Shown: piece by piece, positions 10,200-19,023 of the stretch
Layout: each line of letters begins with the position of its first letter
Position numbering within the stretch: position 1 is the stretch's first letter
Assembly: GCF_032918005.1 (NCBI RefSeq)
Contig: NZ_CP136628.1
Location: 6,247,501 to 6,311,500 of the forward strand
Reading direction: 5' to 3'
Source of the DNA: Bradyrhizobium sp. NDS-1
Lineage (GTDB): Bacteria; Pseudomonadota; Alphaproteobacteria; Rhizobiales; Xanthobacteraceae
DNA length: 64,000 nt
The notes under the pieces: model-generated
Told to the model about the DNA's origin: nothing
Database searches by the model: none
Seen by the model: the letters and a program-made list of their open reading frames with translations, nothing else
Program-made: the position numbers and the translations under genes

Positions 10200-11090
10200 A
10201 TGATGAAGATCGACAAAGCTCCCGTGCCCCTGATCATCCCCGACCCGGACGACCCGCGCCTGACCCAGAGCGTGACCGGGACCGACCAGACCGGCGCCAG
10301 GGTCGAGATCAAGGTGCCGATGGAGCGGCCGCTGACGCTCTACCTGAATGCCCAGGAGATCGTCACCATGATGACGATCGGCGACTACCCGGAGTATCTG
10401 GCGCTCGGCTATTTGCTGAACCAGAACATGCTGAAGTATAATGACGCGGTGACCGAGGTCGAATACGACGACGACCTCCAGGTGGTCGTGGTGCGCACCA
10501 CACACCACACCAATTTCGAAGCCAAGCTGAAGAAGCGCACGCAGACCTCCGGCTGCGCGCAGGGCACCGCCTTCGGTGACCTGCTCGAGGCGGTCGAGAG
10601 CGTGGCGCTGCCGAAGGCCGAGCTGCGCACGTCCTGGCTTTATCAGATGACGCAGACCATCAACACCATGCCCTCGCTCTATCTCGAGGCCGGCGCGATC
10701 CACGGCTGTGTGCTGTGCAAGGAGGGCACGCCACTCTGCTACACCGAGGATGTCGGCCGGCACAACGCCGTCGACAAGATCGCAGGCTGGATGTACCGCC
10801 ACGGCGTCGATGCATCGGACAAGATCCTCTACACCACGGGGCGTCTCACCTCGGAGATGGTGATCAAGACGGTCCGCATGGGCATTCCGATCCTGGTGTC
10901 GCGCTCCGGCTTCACCGCCTGGGGTGTCGATCTCGCCCGCCAGGTCGGGTTGACGCTGGTCGGACGCACCCGCGGCAAGCGCTTCATCGTCCTCGCGGGC
11001 GAGGAACGCATCGTCTACGACCAGGACCTCGCTTACGTCGAGGAGGAATCGGCCAAGCACAAGCGCAAGGGTGAAGGTGGTGACGACTAG
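10200..11090 (+). CDS. fdhD: Formate dehydrogenase accessory sulfurtransferase FdhD
   Basis: FdhD passes sulfur from a cysteine desulfurase to the bis-MGD cofactor, which activates formate dehydrogenase. The 296-residue sequence shows the active-site loop CVLC near residue 176 (E. coli has a comparable CxxC), [26 protein letters not shown] and [13 protein letters not shown]. It ends inside the start of mobA, with a 20-base overlap. Gene and neighbours (mobA, mobB, moeA, fds) match the need for a sulfurated MGD cofactor. Confidence 0.95.
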   Translation: MMKIDKAPVPLIIPDPDDPRLTQSVTGTDQTGARVEIKVPMERPLTLYLNAQEIVTMMTIGDYPEYLALGYLLNQNMLKYNDAVTEVEYDDDLQVVVVRTTHHTNFEAKLKKRTQTSGCAQGTAFGDLLEAVESVALPKAELRTSWLYQMTQTINTMPSLYLEAGAIHGCVLCKEGTPLCYTEDVGRHNAVDKIAGWMYRHGVDASDKILYTTGRLTSEMVIKTVRMGIPILVSRSGFTAWGVDLARQVGLTLVGRTRGKRFIVLAGEERIVYDQDLAYVEEESAKHKRKGEGGDD

Positions 11091-11712
11091 GTTTCCTGCG
11101 ACGCAAGGCGTGCTGCTCGCCGGCGGTCTGGCGCGGCGCATGGGCGGCGGCGACAAGCCGATGCGCACCATCGGCGGCCGCACCATTCTGGAACGCGTGA
11201 TCGCGCGCCTTTCGCCCCAGTGCAGCGGACTGATTCTCAACGCCAATGGCGATCCAGCCCGCTTCGCCGCGTTCGGCCTGCAGGTCGTCCCAGACGACGT
11301 GCCCGGATTTCCCGGTCCGCTCGCGGGCATTCTCGCGGCGCTGGATTGGACTGCGGCGAACCTGCCGGAGATCGCATGGGTGCTCAGCGCCGCCGGCGAC
11401 TGTCCGTTCCTGCCGCGCGATCTCGTCGCCCGCCTGCATGAAGCGCGGCAGCGTGAGAACGCAGAGCTCGCGGTCGCCGCATCAGGCGACCAGTCGCATC
11501 CGGTGATCGGCTTGTGGCGCGTCGCCTTGCGCGAGGAACTGCGCCACGCGCTGGTCGTCGAAGACCTGCGCAAGATCGACCGCTGGACCGCGCGCTATCC
11601 GCTCGCGACGGTGACCTGGCCGACGGAGCCGCTCGATCCGTTCTTCAATGCCAACACGATCGAGGACGTCGCCGAAGCCGAGCGGCTGGCAGCGCTGGAT
11701 GAGACGTCCTGA
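11071..11712 (+). CDS. mobA: Molybdenum cofactor guanylyltransferase MobA
   Basis: Transfers GMP from GTP to Mo-molybdopterin to give MGD. The nucleotide-binding motif [18 protein letters not shown] is at the N-terminus, followed by [24 protein letters not shown] and the metal-binding [10 protein letters not shown]. The length of 213 aa is normal. GTG at 11071 is taken as start; nearby in-frame GTGs at 11077 and 11080 are alternatives. It overlaps fdhD by 20 bases, so the two are likely co-translated. Confidence 0.93.
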   Translation: MKVVTTRFPATQGVLLAGGLARRMGGGDKPMRTIGGRTILERVIARLSPQCSGLILNANGDPARFAAFGLQVVPDDVPGFPGPLAGILAALDWTAANLPEIAWVLSAAGDCPFLPRDLVARLHEARQRENAELAVAASGDQSHPVIGLWRVALREELRHALVVEDLRKIDRWTARYPLATVTWPTEPLDPFFNANTIEDVAEAERLAALDETS

Positions 11713-11716
11713 CGAC

Positions 11717-12028
11717 TCACGATTTCGGAAACTCGTTGAGGAGCTGCGCCCAGATGATCGCGAATGCGATCAGGCCGCAGAGGCCGAGGGCCGTGGTGAA
11801 CCGCGGCAAGCGGCCGATCGCGATCAGCAGCCAGGCCGGCAGGAAGAACGCCCCGAAGACCATGCCCAGCGGAAACACCGCGAGCCATTGAAAGCCGCTG
11901 CCGTCTCCCTGCGGGACATTCGCGATGTAATGGAAGGTGTAGAGCCAGAATAGCGTGCCGGCCGCCGCGATGAGCGCAGCGATCTTGCGGAAATTGAGGG
12001 GCGTTGGCGCGGTCATGACTTGGCTCAT
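11717..12028 (-). CDS. Small three-helix membrane protein, unknown function
   Basis: A 103-residue protein with three hydrophobic segments: KIAALIAAAGTLFWLYTFHY, then WLAVFPLGMVFGAFFLPAWLL, and a last helix LGLCGLIAFAIIWAQ. Family not recognised. ATG at 12028 (MSQVMTAP) or 12016 could be the start; AAGGA lies just before the first and at better distance from the second. It converges on mobA with four bases between the stops. The longer upstream reading is not protein-like. Confidence 0.65.
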   Translation of the reverse strand: MSQVMTAPTPLNFRKIAALIAAAGTLFWLYTFHYIANVPQGDGSGFQWLAVFPLGMVFGAFFLPAWLLIAIGRLPRFTTALGLCGLIAFAIIWAQLLNEFPKS

Positions 12029-12125
12029 AGTCCTTGGTCGCGACGGCAGCCACCCAAGTTCATGACGTCTTGAACCGGACCGGGGAAGGGAGCGACCACA
12101 GCCCTGAACATTCCCCGGATGAGCC

Positions 12126-12356
12126 ATGACCGCCCCTCTCTTGCATACCATTTTCGACTTCGTCGATTTCGTTTTCGATCTCTCCGAGGCGATCGATAGG
12201 ACGAGACAGCTCGGCAAACCCGACCTCATCGAGGTGCCGCCGGATCCGAAGCCGCTGCCGCCCGCCGCACGGCGTGCGCTTGCCGAGGCCGAGGATCGCG
12301 AGCACAAGCGGGAGCGGGCCGCTCAGGCCGCCGGCGGGACCGACCGGGCGTCGTAG
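12126..12356 (+). CDS. Small hypothetical protein
   Basis: A 76-residue ORF: an amphipathic, phenylalanine-rich N-terminus (LLHTIFDFVDFVFDLSEAID), a proline-rich middle (VPPDPKPLPPAARRAL) and a charged helical tail with RALAEAEDREHKRERA. No family recognised. The clear shift in composition along the chain and its place alone between two opposing genes make it plausible, but there is no strong ribosome binding site, so it may be spurious. Confidence 0.5.
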   Translation: MTAPLLHTIFDFVDFVFDLSEAIDRTRQLGKPDLIEVPPDPKPLPPAARRALAEAEDREHKRERAAQAAGGTDRAS

Positions 12357-12405
12357 CCGTAGACTCCCGCAGGCGCGGCTTGAACGCCGCGTCGTCGTCT
12401 GTCGC

Positions 12406-14367
12406 CTATGCCGGCCGGAAGCCCGCTTGCTCGAGCGCCGCGCGCGCCACGTCCGAGCCGAGCGCGTCGAGAAAGGCCCGCACTGCCGGCCGCTCCTTGC
12501 GCGCTGTCACCAGCGCGAAGTCATAATGCTCTTCCGCGAGCGGAATGAAACCGAGGCCGACCGCACGGGCGACCGGCGCAATGGTCATGCCCCAGTCGGC
12601 GCGGTGCTGGGCCACGGCCGCTGCGACCGCGTTGTGCGAGCGCGGCTGGTTCCAATAGCCTTCTGGGCGCACTCCGCCGAGCAGCCGGTCGATCAGGATG
12701 CGGGTGCCGGCGCCCTGGTTGCGGTTCACCATGATGCAGGCGGGGTCGGTGAGCGCCGCAGCGACGGCGTCCTTCGCACCAAGACCTTCGAAACGCTTGT
12801 CGCCCTTGCGGAACACGATGCCCTGCATCCGGCGCCAGCCCGGCACGAGTTCGAGACCCTCGACGAGATAGGGCGTGTTATAGGTCTCGCTTTGATCGTC
12901 GAACAGATGGATCGGCGCGAGATCGCATTCACCGCGCTTTGCGGCCGCAAGTCCGCCGAGGCTCCCCACCGCGATCGAGCGCACGGTGAGGCCGGCATGC
13001 GCGAGCCCAGCGGTGACGAGATCGAGCCCGGTGCAATGGCTGCCGACGATGACGAGATCGGGCACGCGCACATGCGGCGTGAACAGCGTCACCTCGGCTT
13101 CGGTCCCGGCCGGCATCTGGTCGGCGAGCGCGTCGATGCGCAGGAAGCCATCGGCCTGCGCGAACGACGTGATCGCACCGGAGCCCTTGCCGGAGGGATA
13201 GGCGATCAGGCGATCTTTGCCTTCGACCAGCGAGACCATCACGAATTCGGTACGGCCGAGCTCGGAAGCGATGCGGACCGGCACGGTTGCATTCACCTTG
13301 GCATCGGAGCGTGGCGGCAGTCCGGCCATCCTGCGCAGCACCGGCACGATCATGTCATGGAAGGTGAACATCGCCGAGGTCGGAAAGCCCGGCAGGATCA
13401 CCACCGGCTTGCCATCGCACACCGCAAGGCACAGCGGCTTGCCGGGCTTGAGCGCGACACCGTGCGCAATGATGCCGGGGTGGCCGAGACGGCCGATGAT
13501 GCGGTGGGACAAATCGCCCGCGCCTTTCGACGTTCCGCCCGACAGCACCAGCATGTCGGCATCCGCCAGTGCAGCGCGCATGGCGGCTTCGAGCTTTGCC
13601 TCATCGTCGGGAATGGCGCCGAGGAAGACCGCCTCACCGCCATTCTCGTCGATTGCGGCCGTGACGATCGCACCATTGGTGTCGTAGATCGCGGCGGGCG
13701 CGAGCAGCTCTCCGGGCTGCACCAGTTCGTCGCCGGTGGAGATCACCGCCACACGCGGCCTGCGCGCCACACTCACCTCGGCGATGCCGCACGCTGCCAG
13801 CATGCCTATCTCGCGCGAGCCGATGAGCGTGCCGGCGCGCAGCAGCGCCTCGCCGCGCGCGATATCGGATCCGGCATAGGAGACGAACTGCCCCGGAGAC
13901 GTGGCACGACGAACCTCGATCGCATCGGATCCTGCCGGCTGAGTGTGCTCGACCATGACGACGGCATCGGCGCCGCGCGGCAGCGGACCGCCGGTGGCGA
14001 TCGCCGTTGCGGTTCCAGCCGCCACTTGCAGCGCCGGCGCAGTGCCGCAGTGAATGGTTTCGCCGTTGAGCCGGAGGTGAACAGGCTTGCCTTCGCCCGC
14101 CGTGACGACATCGGCCGAACGCACGGCAAAGCCGTCGACATTGGAGCGGTCGAACGGGGGAACATCGATCGGCGCCGTGACGTTTTCGGCAAGCGCCGCA
14201 CCGAGCGCATCGGCGAGCTTGCGCATCTCGGCCGGAATCGGGCGCGGGAACAGCGCCGCCTCGAAGCGTGCCAGCGCTTCCTCCCGCGACAGGATCTTGA
14301 GGAACTGCTCCTGTTCGAGCGTGCTGCGCGCTTGCGATCGCGGAATCATCGTCATGCCGGAACTCAT
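12406..14367 (-). CDS. MoeA fused to a TupA/ModA-like binding domain (COG1910)
   Basis: A 653-residue two-part protein. Residues 1 to about 420 are a MoeA-type molybdotransferase (DVPPFDRSNVDGFAVRSADV, ISTGDELVQPGE, LSGGTSKGAGDLSH, LPGFPTSAMFTFHDM). From about residue 425 a periplasmic-binding-like fold follows without a signal peptide: VIVGSHCTGLDLV, NRNQGAGTRILIDRLL and WGMTIAPVARAVGLGFIPL. Family knowledge links such C-terminal domains to oxyanion recognition. The fusion could present molybdate or tungstate to the transferase or gate its action. It starts one base after the stop of the next MoeA-like gene, so the two are coupled. Confidence 0.9.
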   Translation of the reverse strand: MSSGMTMIPRSQARSTLEQEQFLKILSREEALARFEAALFPRPIPAEMRKLADALGAALAENVTAPIDVPPFDRSNVDGFAVRSADVVTAGEGKPVHLRLNGETIHCGTAPALQVAAGTATAIATGGPLPRGADAVVMVEHTQPAGSDAIEVRRATSPGQFVSYAGSDIARGEALLRAGTLIGSREIGMLAACGIAEVSVARRPRVAVISTGDELVQPGELLAPAAIYDTNGAIVTAAIDENGGEAVFLGAIPDDEAKLEAAMRAALADADMLVLSGGTSKGAGDLSHRIIGRLGHPGIIAHGVALKPGKPLCLAVCDGKPVVILPGFPTSAMFTFHDMIVPVLRRMAGLPPRSDAKVNATVPVRIASELGRTEFVMVSLVEGKDRLIAYPSGKGSGAITSFAQADGFLRIDALADQMPAGTEAEVTLFTPHVRVPDLVIVGSHCTGLDLVTAGLAHAGLTVRSIAVGSLGGLAAAKRGECDLAPIHLFDDQSETYNTPYLVEGLELVPGWRRMQGIVFRKGDKRFEGLGAKDAVAAALTDPACIMVNRNQGAGTRILIDRLLGGVRPEGYWNQPRSHNAVAAAVAQHRADWGMTIAPVARAVGLGFIPLAEEHYDFALVTARKERPAVRAFLDALGSDVARAALEQAGFRPA

Positions 14368-14368
14368 A

Positions 14369-15475
14369 TCATTCCCGCATCAGATAGGCATCGACCGGCG
14401 TGCCCGCCGCAAACCCCTCGTGGCTGGCGGGGATGAGCAGCCATGCATCGGCACGCGCAATCGCCTGGAGCGGCCATTCCCCCACCGCAAGCGGCATCCA
14501 CGCATGATGTTCCAGGGACAACAGGGCCATTTCGGCGATGCCGACACTGGATGCGATCTTACGCGCAAGCGGCAGGAGCACCTGTCGCCGCGATTGCCGC
14601 GCCGAGAGGCGATCGATGAGCGGAAGCACGAGCGCAAGCCAGACCGCAAGCGCATGATCGGGCGAGCCGGGCAAGGCGATCACGGGAATCCGCCCGAGCC
14701 GACCGACCGCGGCGGTGCGTCCGGGCTGGAGCGCAAGACCATGGACCAGCACCTCGCCACGCTGGGCCAGGGCGATGACAGCAGCATCCCGGCGGCCGAC
14801 ACCGCTGCCGCCGACCGTCAGCAGCAGATCGCACGAGGACACATCGAGCGCATCGGCAATCGATGCCTGGTCGCGCGCGCCGGCCGCGAACGTCTTCACA
14901 TCCAGTCCCGCTGCGCGCGCGAGCCCGGCGATCATCTGCGCGGTTGCCGTTGCGCCCGGCACATTGACGATCCGCAGCCGGGGCCGCCGCACACTGAGTT
15001 TCTCCAGGCCCGCGACGCGTGCCAGCAGGAGATCAGCCGTACCGACCGGACGACCCTCGACGCCGGCAGGCGTGCCTTCTGCGACGTCGCTCCCGGCGCG
15101 CCTGACGTCCTGCCCCGGCACGCCTTCCGCGAGCACCTGCGCGAGCGGCCCCGACACCTCCACGGCGTCGGCACCGAGTACACAATCGCATCCCGCCGGC
15201 ATCGCCTCGCCGGCCTCGACCCGTTGCGGCACTTTCGTCAAAGGCAGCGGCGAATAAGAGGACGCGCCGACGAGATCATTGGCGCGGAGCGCAAAGCCGT
15301 CCACGGCGGCAATGTCGTGCGGCGGATGGGCCGCAAGCAGCGGCGTGCCCGCCGCGATGCAACCGGCCGCGTCGGCCAGCGGCAACTCCACCGGTGCAAG
15401 CGGCTCGAGCCCGTTCAGCGACGCGGCGAGCGCAATCTCGAGCGGCGTGAGCGAAGACGGCAGGCGCTGGGTCAT
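14369..15475 (-). CDS. MoeA-like molybdopterin-binding protein (third paralogue)
   Basis: A 368-residue MoeA relative with AAVDGFALRANDL, AGEAMPAGCDCVL, LLTVGGSGVGRRDAAV in the MogA-like core and LPGSPDHALAVWLALV. It is shorter and more divergent than the moeA at 8198-9454: for example VNVPGATAT replaces the usual STGDE motif, so its catalytic ability is uncertain. It lies between the TupA-like gene (53-base gap) and the MoeA-binding-domain fusion (one-base gap), in an apparent three-gene operon. It may act in metal selection rather than general Moco synthesis. ATG 15475 is preferred over a 12-residue longer reading. Confidence 0.85.
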   Translation of the reverse strand: MTQRLPSSLTPLEIALAASLNGLEPLAPVELPLADAAGCIAAGTPLLAAHPPHDIAAVDGFALRANDLVGASSYSPLPLTKVPQRVEAGEAMPAGCDCVLGADAVEVSGPLAQVLAEGVPGQDVRRAGSDVAEGTPAGVEGRPVGTADLLLARVAGLEKLSVRRPRLRIVNVPGATATAQMIAGLARAAGLDVKTFAAGARDQASIADALDVSSCDLLLTVGGSGVGRRDAAVIALAQRGEVLVHGLALQPGRTAAVGRLGRIPVIALPGSPDHALAVWLALVLPLIDRLSARQSRRQVLLPLARKIASSVGIAEMALLSLEHHAWMPLAVGEWPLQAIARADAWLLIPASHEGFAAGTPVDAYLMRE

Positions 15476-15528
15476 GCACCAACGTGGACCATGCATCGCC
15501 CGCTTTGGCAACCGGCGGCGATGCGGGC

Positions 15529-16362
15529 CTAACCGCCCGACCGGTCCGAATTCGGGAAGAACAGCTGCTGCCCGCCGACCTTGTAGCCGGCGATCGCCGT
15601 CTGCCCCTCCGGCGAGGTCAGCCAGTCGATGAAGGTCTGCGCGAGATCCTTCTTCACGTTCGGAAACTTCTCGGGGTTCACCAGCATGACGCCGTACTGA
15701 TTGAGAAGCCGCCGGTCGCCTTCGACGATGATGTCGAGATCGCCGCGATTCCTCAACGCGATCCAGCTGCCGCGGTCCGACAGCACATAGGCATTCGCCG
15801 CGCGCGTGGCGTCGAGGGCCGAGGTCGTGCCCTGCCCGGCCTCGCGATACCAGGCGCCCTTGGCAGCGCCGATGTCGATGCCGGCGACGATCCAGAGCGC
15901 GAGCTCCGCTGCGTGGGTGCCCGACCGGTCGCCGCGCGTCACGAACGGAGCGCCCTTGGCTTCGATCGCCTTCAGCGCGGTCACGATGTCCTTGCCCTTC
16001 ACGGCCGCGGGATCGCTCTTCGGCCCGATCAGCACATAGTCGTTGTACATCACGTCGAAACGCTTCACGCCGAATCCGTCGGCGACGAATTTCTCCTCCT
16101 GCGGCCGCGCGTGCATCAACACCACGTCGGCCTCTCCCCTCCGCGGCCCGCTCAGCACCTCATCGGCGCGCCGCGCGATCACGGTCACCTCGATGCCGGT
16201 CTTGTCGCGGAAGATCGGCAGCAGATAGTCGAGCAGGCCGGACTCCTGTGTCGCTGTGGTCGAGGCCAGCACGATCGCCCGGTCCTCCGCGGATGACGCC
16301 GCGACGCCCGCGATCAGGCCGCAGAAAAGCGCGAATGCTACGGACGGGCGGCGGACGGCCAT
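15529..16362 (-). CDS. TupA-like tungstate/molybdate-binding periplasmic protein
   Basis: A 277-residue secreted binding protein: signal peptide VAFALFCGLIAGVAASSAED, then ASTTATQESGLLDYLLPIF, the TupA-type oxyanion loop (the family has a TTTS-like start), GEADVVLMHARPQEEKFV, VTRGDRSGTHAAE and WLTSPEGQTAIAGYKVGGQQLF. It should bind tungstate or a similar oxyanion in the periplasm. No permease or ATPase gene is visible next to it, so its ABC partners must be elsewhere or absent. ATG 16362 has GGGGA eight bases upstream. It is divergent from the HTH-binding-domain regulator at 16635. Confidence 0.85.
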   Translation of the reverse strand: MAVRRPSVAFALFCGLIAGVAASSAEDRAIVLASTTATQESGLLDYLLPIFRDKTGIEVTVIARRADEVLSGPRRGEADVVLMHARPQEEKFVADGFGVKRFDVMYNDYVLIGPKSDPAAVKGKDIVTALKAIEAKGAPFVTRGDRSGTHAAELALWIVAGIDIGAAKGAWYREAGQGTTSALDATRAANAYVLSDRGSWIALRNRGDLDIIVEGDRRLLNQYGVMLVNPEKFPNVKKDLAQTFIDWLTSPEGQTAIAGYKVGGQQLFFPNSDRSGG

Positions 16363-16574
16363 GATCGGGTTCCCCACTGGCTAAGACGCGACCATGATGG
16401 CGAGCGATTATGCCGCACTCGTGACGCATCCGCTGCCTTGCGCTCCGCAGTCGGGATATTTCGGCAAAGCGCGCACACACTCTGAGATCGTTCACCAAAG
16501 CAGAGATCGCGTGTGAGGATGTGTTGCAAAGCAGCGAGATCATCGGGCATGGTTCCCGCGGATACGAATTGAAA

Positions 16575-16632
16575 TGCAGAATTCCAACCTGCAAAGACAT
16601 CAAAAAGAAGCAAGAATTTGCATAGGAATGCA
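16575..16632. promoter_or_regulatory. Palindromes in the divergent tupA-like / regulator promoter region
   Basis: The 272-base divergent gap (16363-16634) is AT-richer than its flanks and contains TGCAG-N9-CTGCA at 16575-16593 and TGCAT-N4-ATGCA at 16619-16632. The latter ends two bases before the regulator ATG, with AGGA in between serving as ribosome binding site. The shared TGCA half-sites suggest operators for the regulator itself. This is inference from position and symmetry. Confidence 0.45.
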
Positions 16633-16634
16633 GG

Positions 16635-17528
16635 ATGGAATTCCTGACCACCAGCGAAGCCGCCGACTACCTTCGGCTCGGCGAGCGCAAGCTGTATGAA
16701 CTGGTCACCACCGGCGCGATCCCGTGCACCAAGGTGACCGGGAAGTGGCTCTTCCCGCGGCACGAACTCGATCTCTGGGTGCTGTCGGGCCTTGCGCGTC
16801 CGGCCGGCATGCTGATCGCGGAGCCGCCGCCGGTCGTGGGCGGCAGCCAGGACGAGCTGCTGGATTGGAGCTTGCGCGAGTCCGGATCAGGCCTGGGATC
16901 GATGAGCGAGAGCAGCGTGCGCGGGCTCGAGCGCTTGCAGCGCAACGAGGTGATGGCGGCGGCGGTGCACTTCCACGGCCTGGATGCTTCCGGCGATCTC
17001 GCCGGCGATGCCAGTGTCGAAGCGCTGCGCGCAGCTCCCGACCTGCATGATGCGGTGCTGGTGGCGTTCGTGCGGCGCGAGCAGGGGCTCGTGCTGCCGC
17101 AGGGCAATCCCAAGCACCTGCACGGCCTCACCGACGTGCTCGCCCTCGGCGCCAGGATGGCGGTGCGGCAACAGGGCACGGGCGCGCAGATGCTGCTCGA
17201 CGTGCTGCTGAAGCGCGCGGGCGCCTCGACACGGGATTTGCGACGGGCCGAGGCGGCCTGCGTGACCGGCCCGGACCTTGCCGAACTGGTCCGCGCCGGC
17301 CAAGCCGATTGCGGCATCGCGACGCGCGCCACCGCGCGCTCGGCTGGCCTCGATTTCGTGCCGCTGGTCTGGGAGAACTTTGACCTCGCGATGCGGCAGC
17401 GCAGCTATTTCCGTCCCGCCATGCAGGCCCTGCTCCGCTTCCTGGGCGAACGGCGGCTGCGCCAGCGCGCCGAGGAGCTGACCGGCTATGATCCCTCAGG
17501 CGCAGGGCAGATCCGCTTCGCAGCCTGA
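16635..17528 (+). CDS. HTH-periplasmic-binding-like domain regulator, probably Mo/W-responsive
   Basis: A 297-residue cytoplasmic regulator. Residues 1-55 are an excisionase/MerR-like winged helix (FLTTSEAADYLRLGERKLYE with the wing GKWLFPRHELDLWV). From about residue 95 a COG1910-type binding domain follows: AVHFHGLDASGD, RQQGTGAQMLLDVLL and DCGIATRATARSAGLDFVPL. The same domain is fused to MoeA at 12406-14367. It is divergently transcribed from the tupA-like operon, so it most likely senses tungstate or molybdate and controls that operon. The ligand is inferred, not shown. Confidence 0.85.
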   Translation: MEFLTTSEAADYLRLGERKLYELVTTGAIPCTKVTGKWLFPRHELDLWVLSGLARPAGMLIAEPPPVVGGSQDELLDWSLRESGSGLGSMSESSVRGLERLQRNEVMAAAVHFHGLDASGDLAGDASVEALRAAPDLHDAVLVAFVRREQGLVLPQGNPKHLHGLTDVLALGARMAVRQQGTGAQMLLDVLLKRAGASTRDLRRAEAACVTGPDLAELVRAGQADCGIATRATARSAGLDFVPLVWENFDLAMRQRSYFRPAMQALLRFLGERRLRQRAEELTGYDPSGAGQIRFAA

Positions 17529-17631
17529 CATTGACGCCCGCCCCGAAATAGTTGCAAAAGAAACCAATTCAGCCGGGCCATACCCGGCAAAAAGCAACAC
17601 CGGCCAACGCGCCGGATCAGGGAGGACAAGC

Positions 17632-18846
17632 GTGAATCCAACCAGATTTGGACTGCCGGTCGCGGCCGCCTTGACGGCGGCGCTGATGTCGGGTGCCGCA
17701 ATGGCGCAGGTGTCCGACGAAATCGTCAAGATCGGCGTGCTGACCGACATGAACGGCCCAGCCTCCGCGCCGACCGGCCAAGGCTCGGTGACGGCGGCGC
17801 AGATGGCGATCGACGATTTCGGCGGCACCGTGCTCGGCAAGCCGATCAGCATCGTGATCGGCGACCATCAGCTCAAGGCCGACATCGGCGGCACCATCGC
17901 GCGGCGCTGGTACGACGTCGACCAGGTCGATTTGATCGTCGACGTGCCGGTCTCGGCGGTCGGGCTCGCGGTGCAGAACGTCGCCAACGAGAAGAAGCGG
18001 CTGTTCATCACCCACTCCACCGGCACCGCGGACTTCCACGGCAAGTTCTGCTCGCCTTATGCGATCCAATGGGTGTTCGACACCCGCGCGCTCGCGGTCG
18101 GCACTGCGGATGCCGTGGTCAAGCGCGGCGGCGACAGCTGGTTCTTCATCACCGACGACTATGCCTTCGGCCATTCGCTGGAGCGTGACGCGTCCGCAGT
18201 CGTCACAGCAAACGGCGGCAAGGTGCTGGGCTCGGTGCGGCCGCCGCTGGCGACGCCGGACCTCTCCTCCTTCGTGCTGCAGGCGCAGGCGTCCAAGGCC
18301 AAGATCATCGGTATTGCCGCAGGGCCGCCCAACAACATGAACGAGATCAAGACCGGCTCGGAGTTCGGCGTGTTCAAGGGCGGCCAGCAGATGGCGGCGC
18401 TGCTGGCGCTGATCACCGACATTCACGGCCTCGGCCTGCAGGCCGCGCAGGGCCTGTTGCTGACGACCTCGTTCTACTGGGACATGGACGACAAGACCCG
18501 TGATTGGTCGAAGCGCTATTTCGCCAAGATGAACAAGATGCCGTCGATGTGGCAGGCCGGCGTCTATTCCAGCGTGATGCACTATCTCAATGCCATCAAG
18601 GAGGCCGGCACCGACGATCCGCTCAAGGTCGCTGCCAAGATGCGCGAGAAGCCGATCGAGGATTTCTTTTCCCGCAACGGCAAACTGCGCGAAGACAATC
18701 TGATGGTGCACGACCTCTGGCTGGTGCAGGTGAAGACGCCGGAGGAGAGCAAATATCCGTGGGACTATTACAAGATCCTCACCACGATCTCCGGCGACAA
18801 GGCGTTCGGGCCGCCGGACCCGGCGTGCCCGCTGGTGAAGAAGTGA
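17632..18846 (+). CDS. Branched-chain amino acid type ABC substrate-binding protein
   Basis: A 404-residue periplasmic binding protein of the Leu/Ile/Val (Peripla_BP_6) family. The signal peptide ends in SGAAMAQ; the mature part starts VSDEIVKIGVLTDMNGPAS. Start GTG 17632 is preceded by GGGAGGA. It is closely related to the protein at 37837-39057: both have the block DIG-x2-IAR(R/K)W and a C-terminal CPLVK. No permease or ATPase genes adjoin, so it is an orphan binding protein. Substrate unknown; relatives bind amino acids, urea or aromatic acids. Confidence 0.88.
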   Translation: MNPTRFGLPVAAALTAALMSGAAMAQVSDEIVKIGVLTDMNGPASAPTGQGSVTAAQMAIDDFGGTVLGKPISIVIGDHQLKADIGGTIARRWYDVDQVDLIVDVPVSAVGLAVQNVANEKKRLFITHSTGTADFHGKFCSPYAIQWVFDTRALAVGTADAVVKRGGDSWFFITDDYAFGHSLERDASAVVTANGGKVLGSVRPPLATPDLSSFVLQAQASKAKIIGIAAGPPNNMNEIKTGSEFGVFKGGQQMAALLALITDIHGLGLQAAQGLLLTTSFYWDMDDKTRDWSKRYFAKMNKMPSMWQAGVYSSVMHYLNAIKEAGTDDPLKVAAKMREKPIEDFFSRNGKLREDNLMVHDLWLVQVKTPEESKYPWDYYKILTTISGDKAFGPPDPACPLVKK

Positions 18847-18869
18847 CGATGTAGCTGCGCTGACGGTGC

Positions 18870-19012
18870 ACCCTCTCCCCTTGTGGGAGAGGGTGGCTGC
18901 GCGAAGCGCGGCCGGGTGAGGGGTTGTCTCCGCACACACAACTGCGACTCAATTCGTAGAGCGAACCCCTCATCCGGCGCTTCGCGCCACCTTCTCCCAC
19001 AAGGGGAGAAGG
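18870..19012. repeat. Long imperfect inverted repeat between convergent genes
   Basis: Two arms of about 50 bases, beginning CCCTCTCCCCTTGTGGGAGA and ending TTCTCCCACAAGGGGAGAAG, each carry their own inner hairpin. They fill the gap between the binding-protein gene and the convergent TAXI gene. The element probably works as a bidirectional terminator and is of a type widely dispersed in Rhizobiales. Confidence 0.8.
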
Positions 19013-19023
19013 GAAGAAGAGCG

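Noticed and set aside
9768..11573. A 601-codon minus-strand frame over fdhD and mobA
   Set aside because: Crosses well-supported genes on the other strand and the palindromic repeat; no coherent protein features.
12274..14436. A 720-codon plus-strand frame over the MoeA fusion
   Set aside because: Arg/His/Ala-rich without domains; clear MoeA motifs on the opposite strand.
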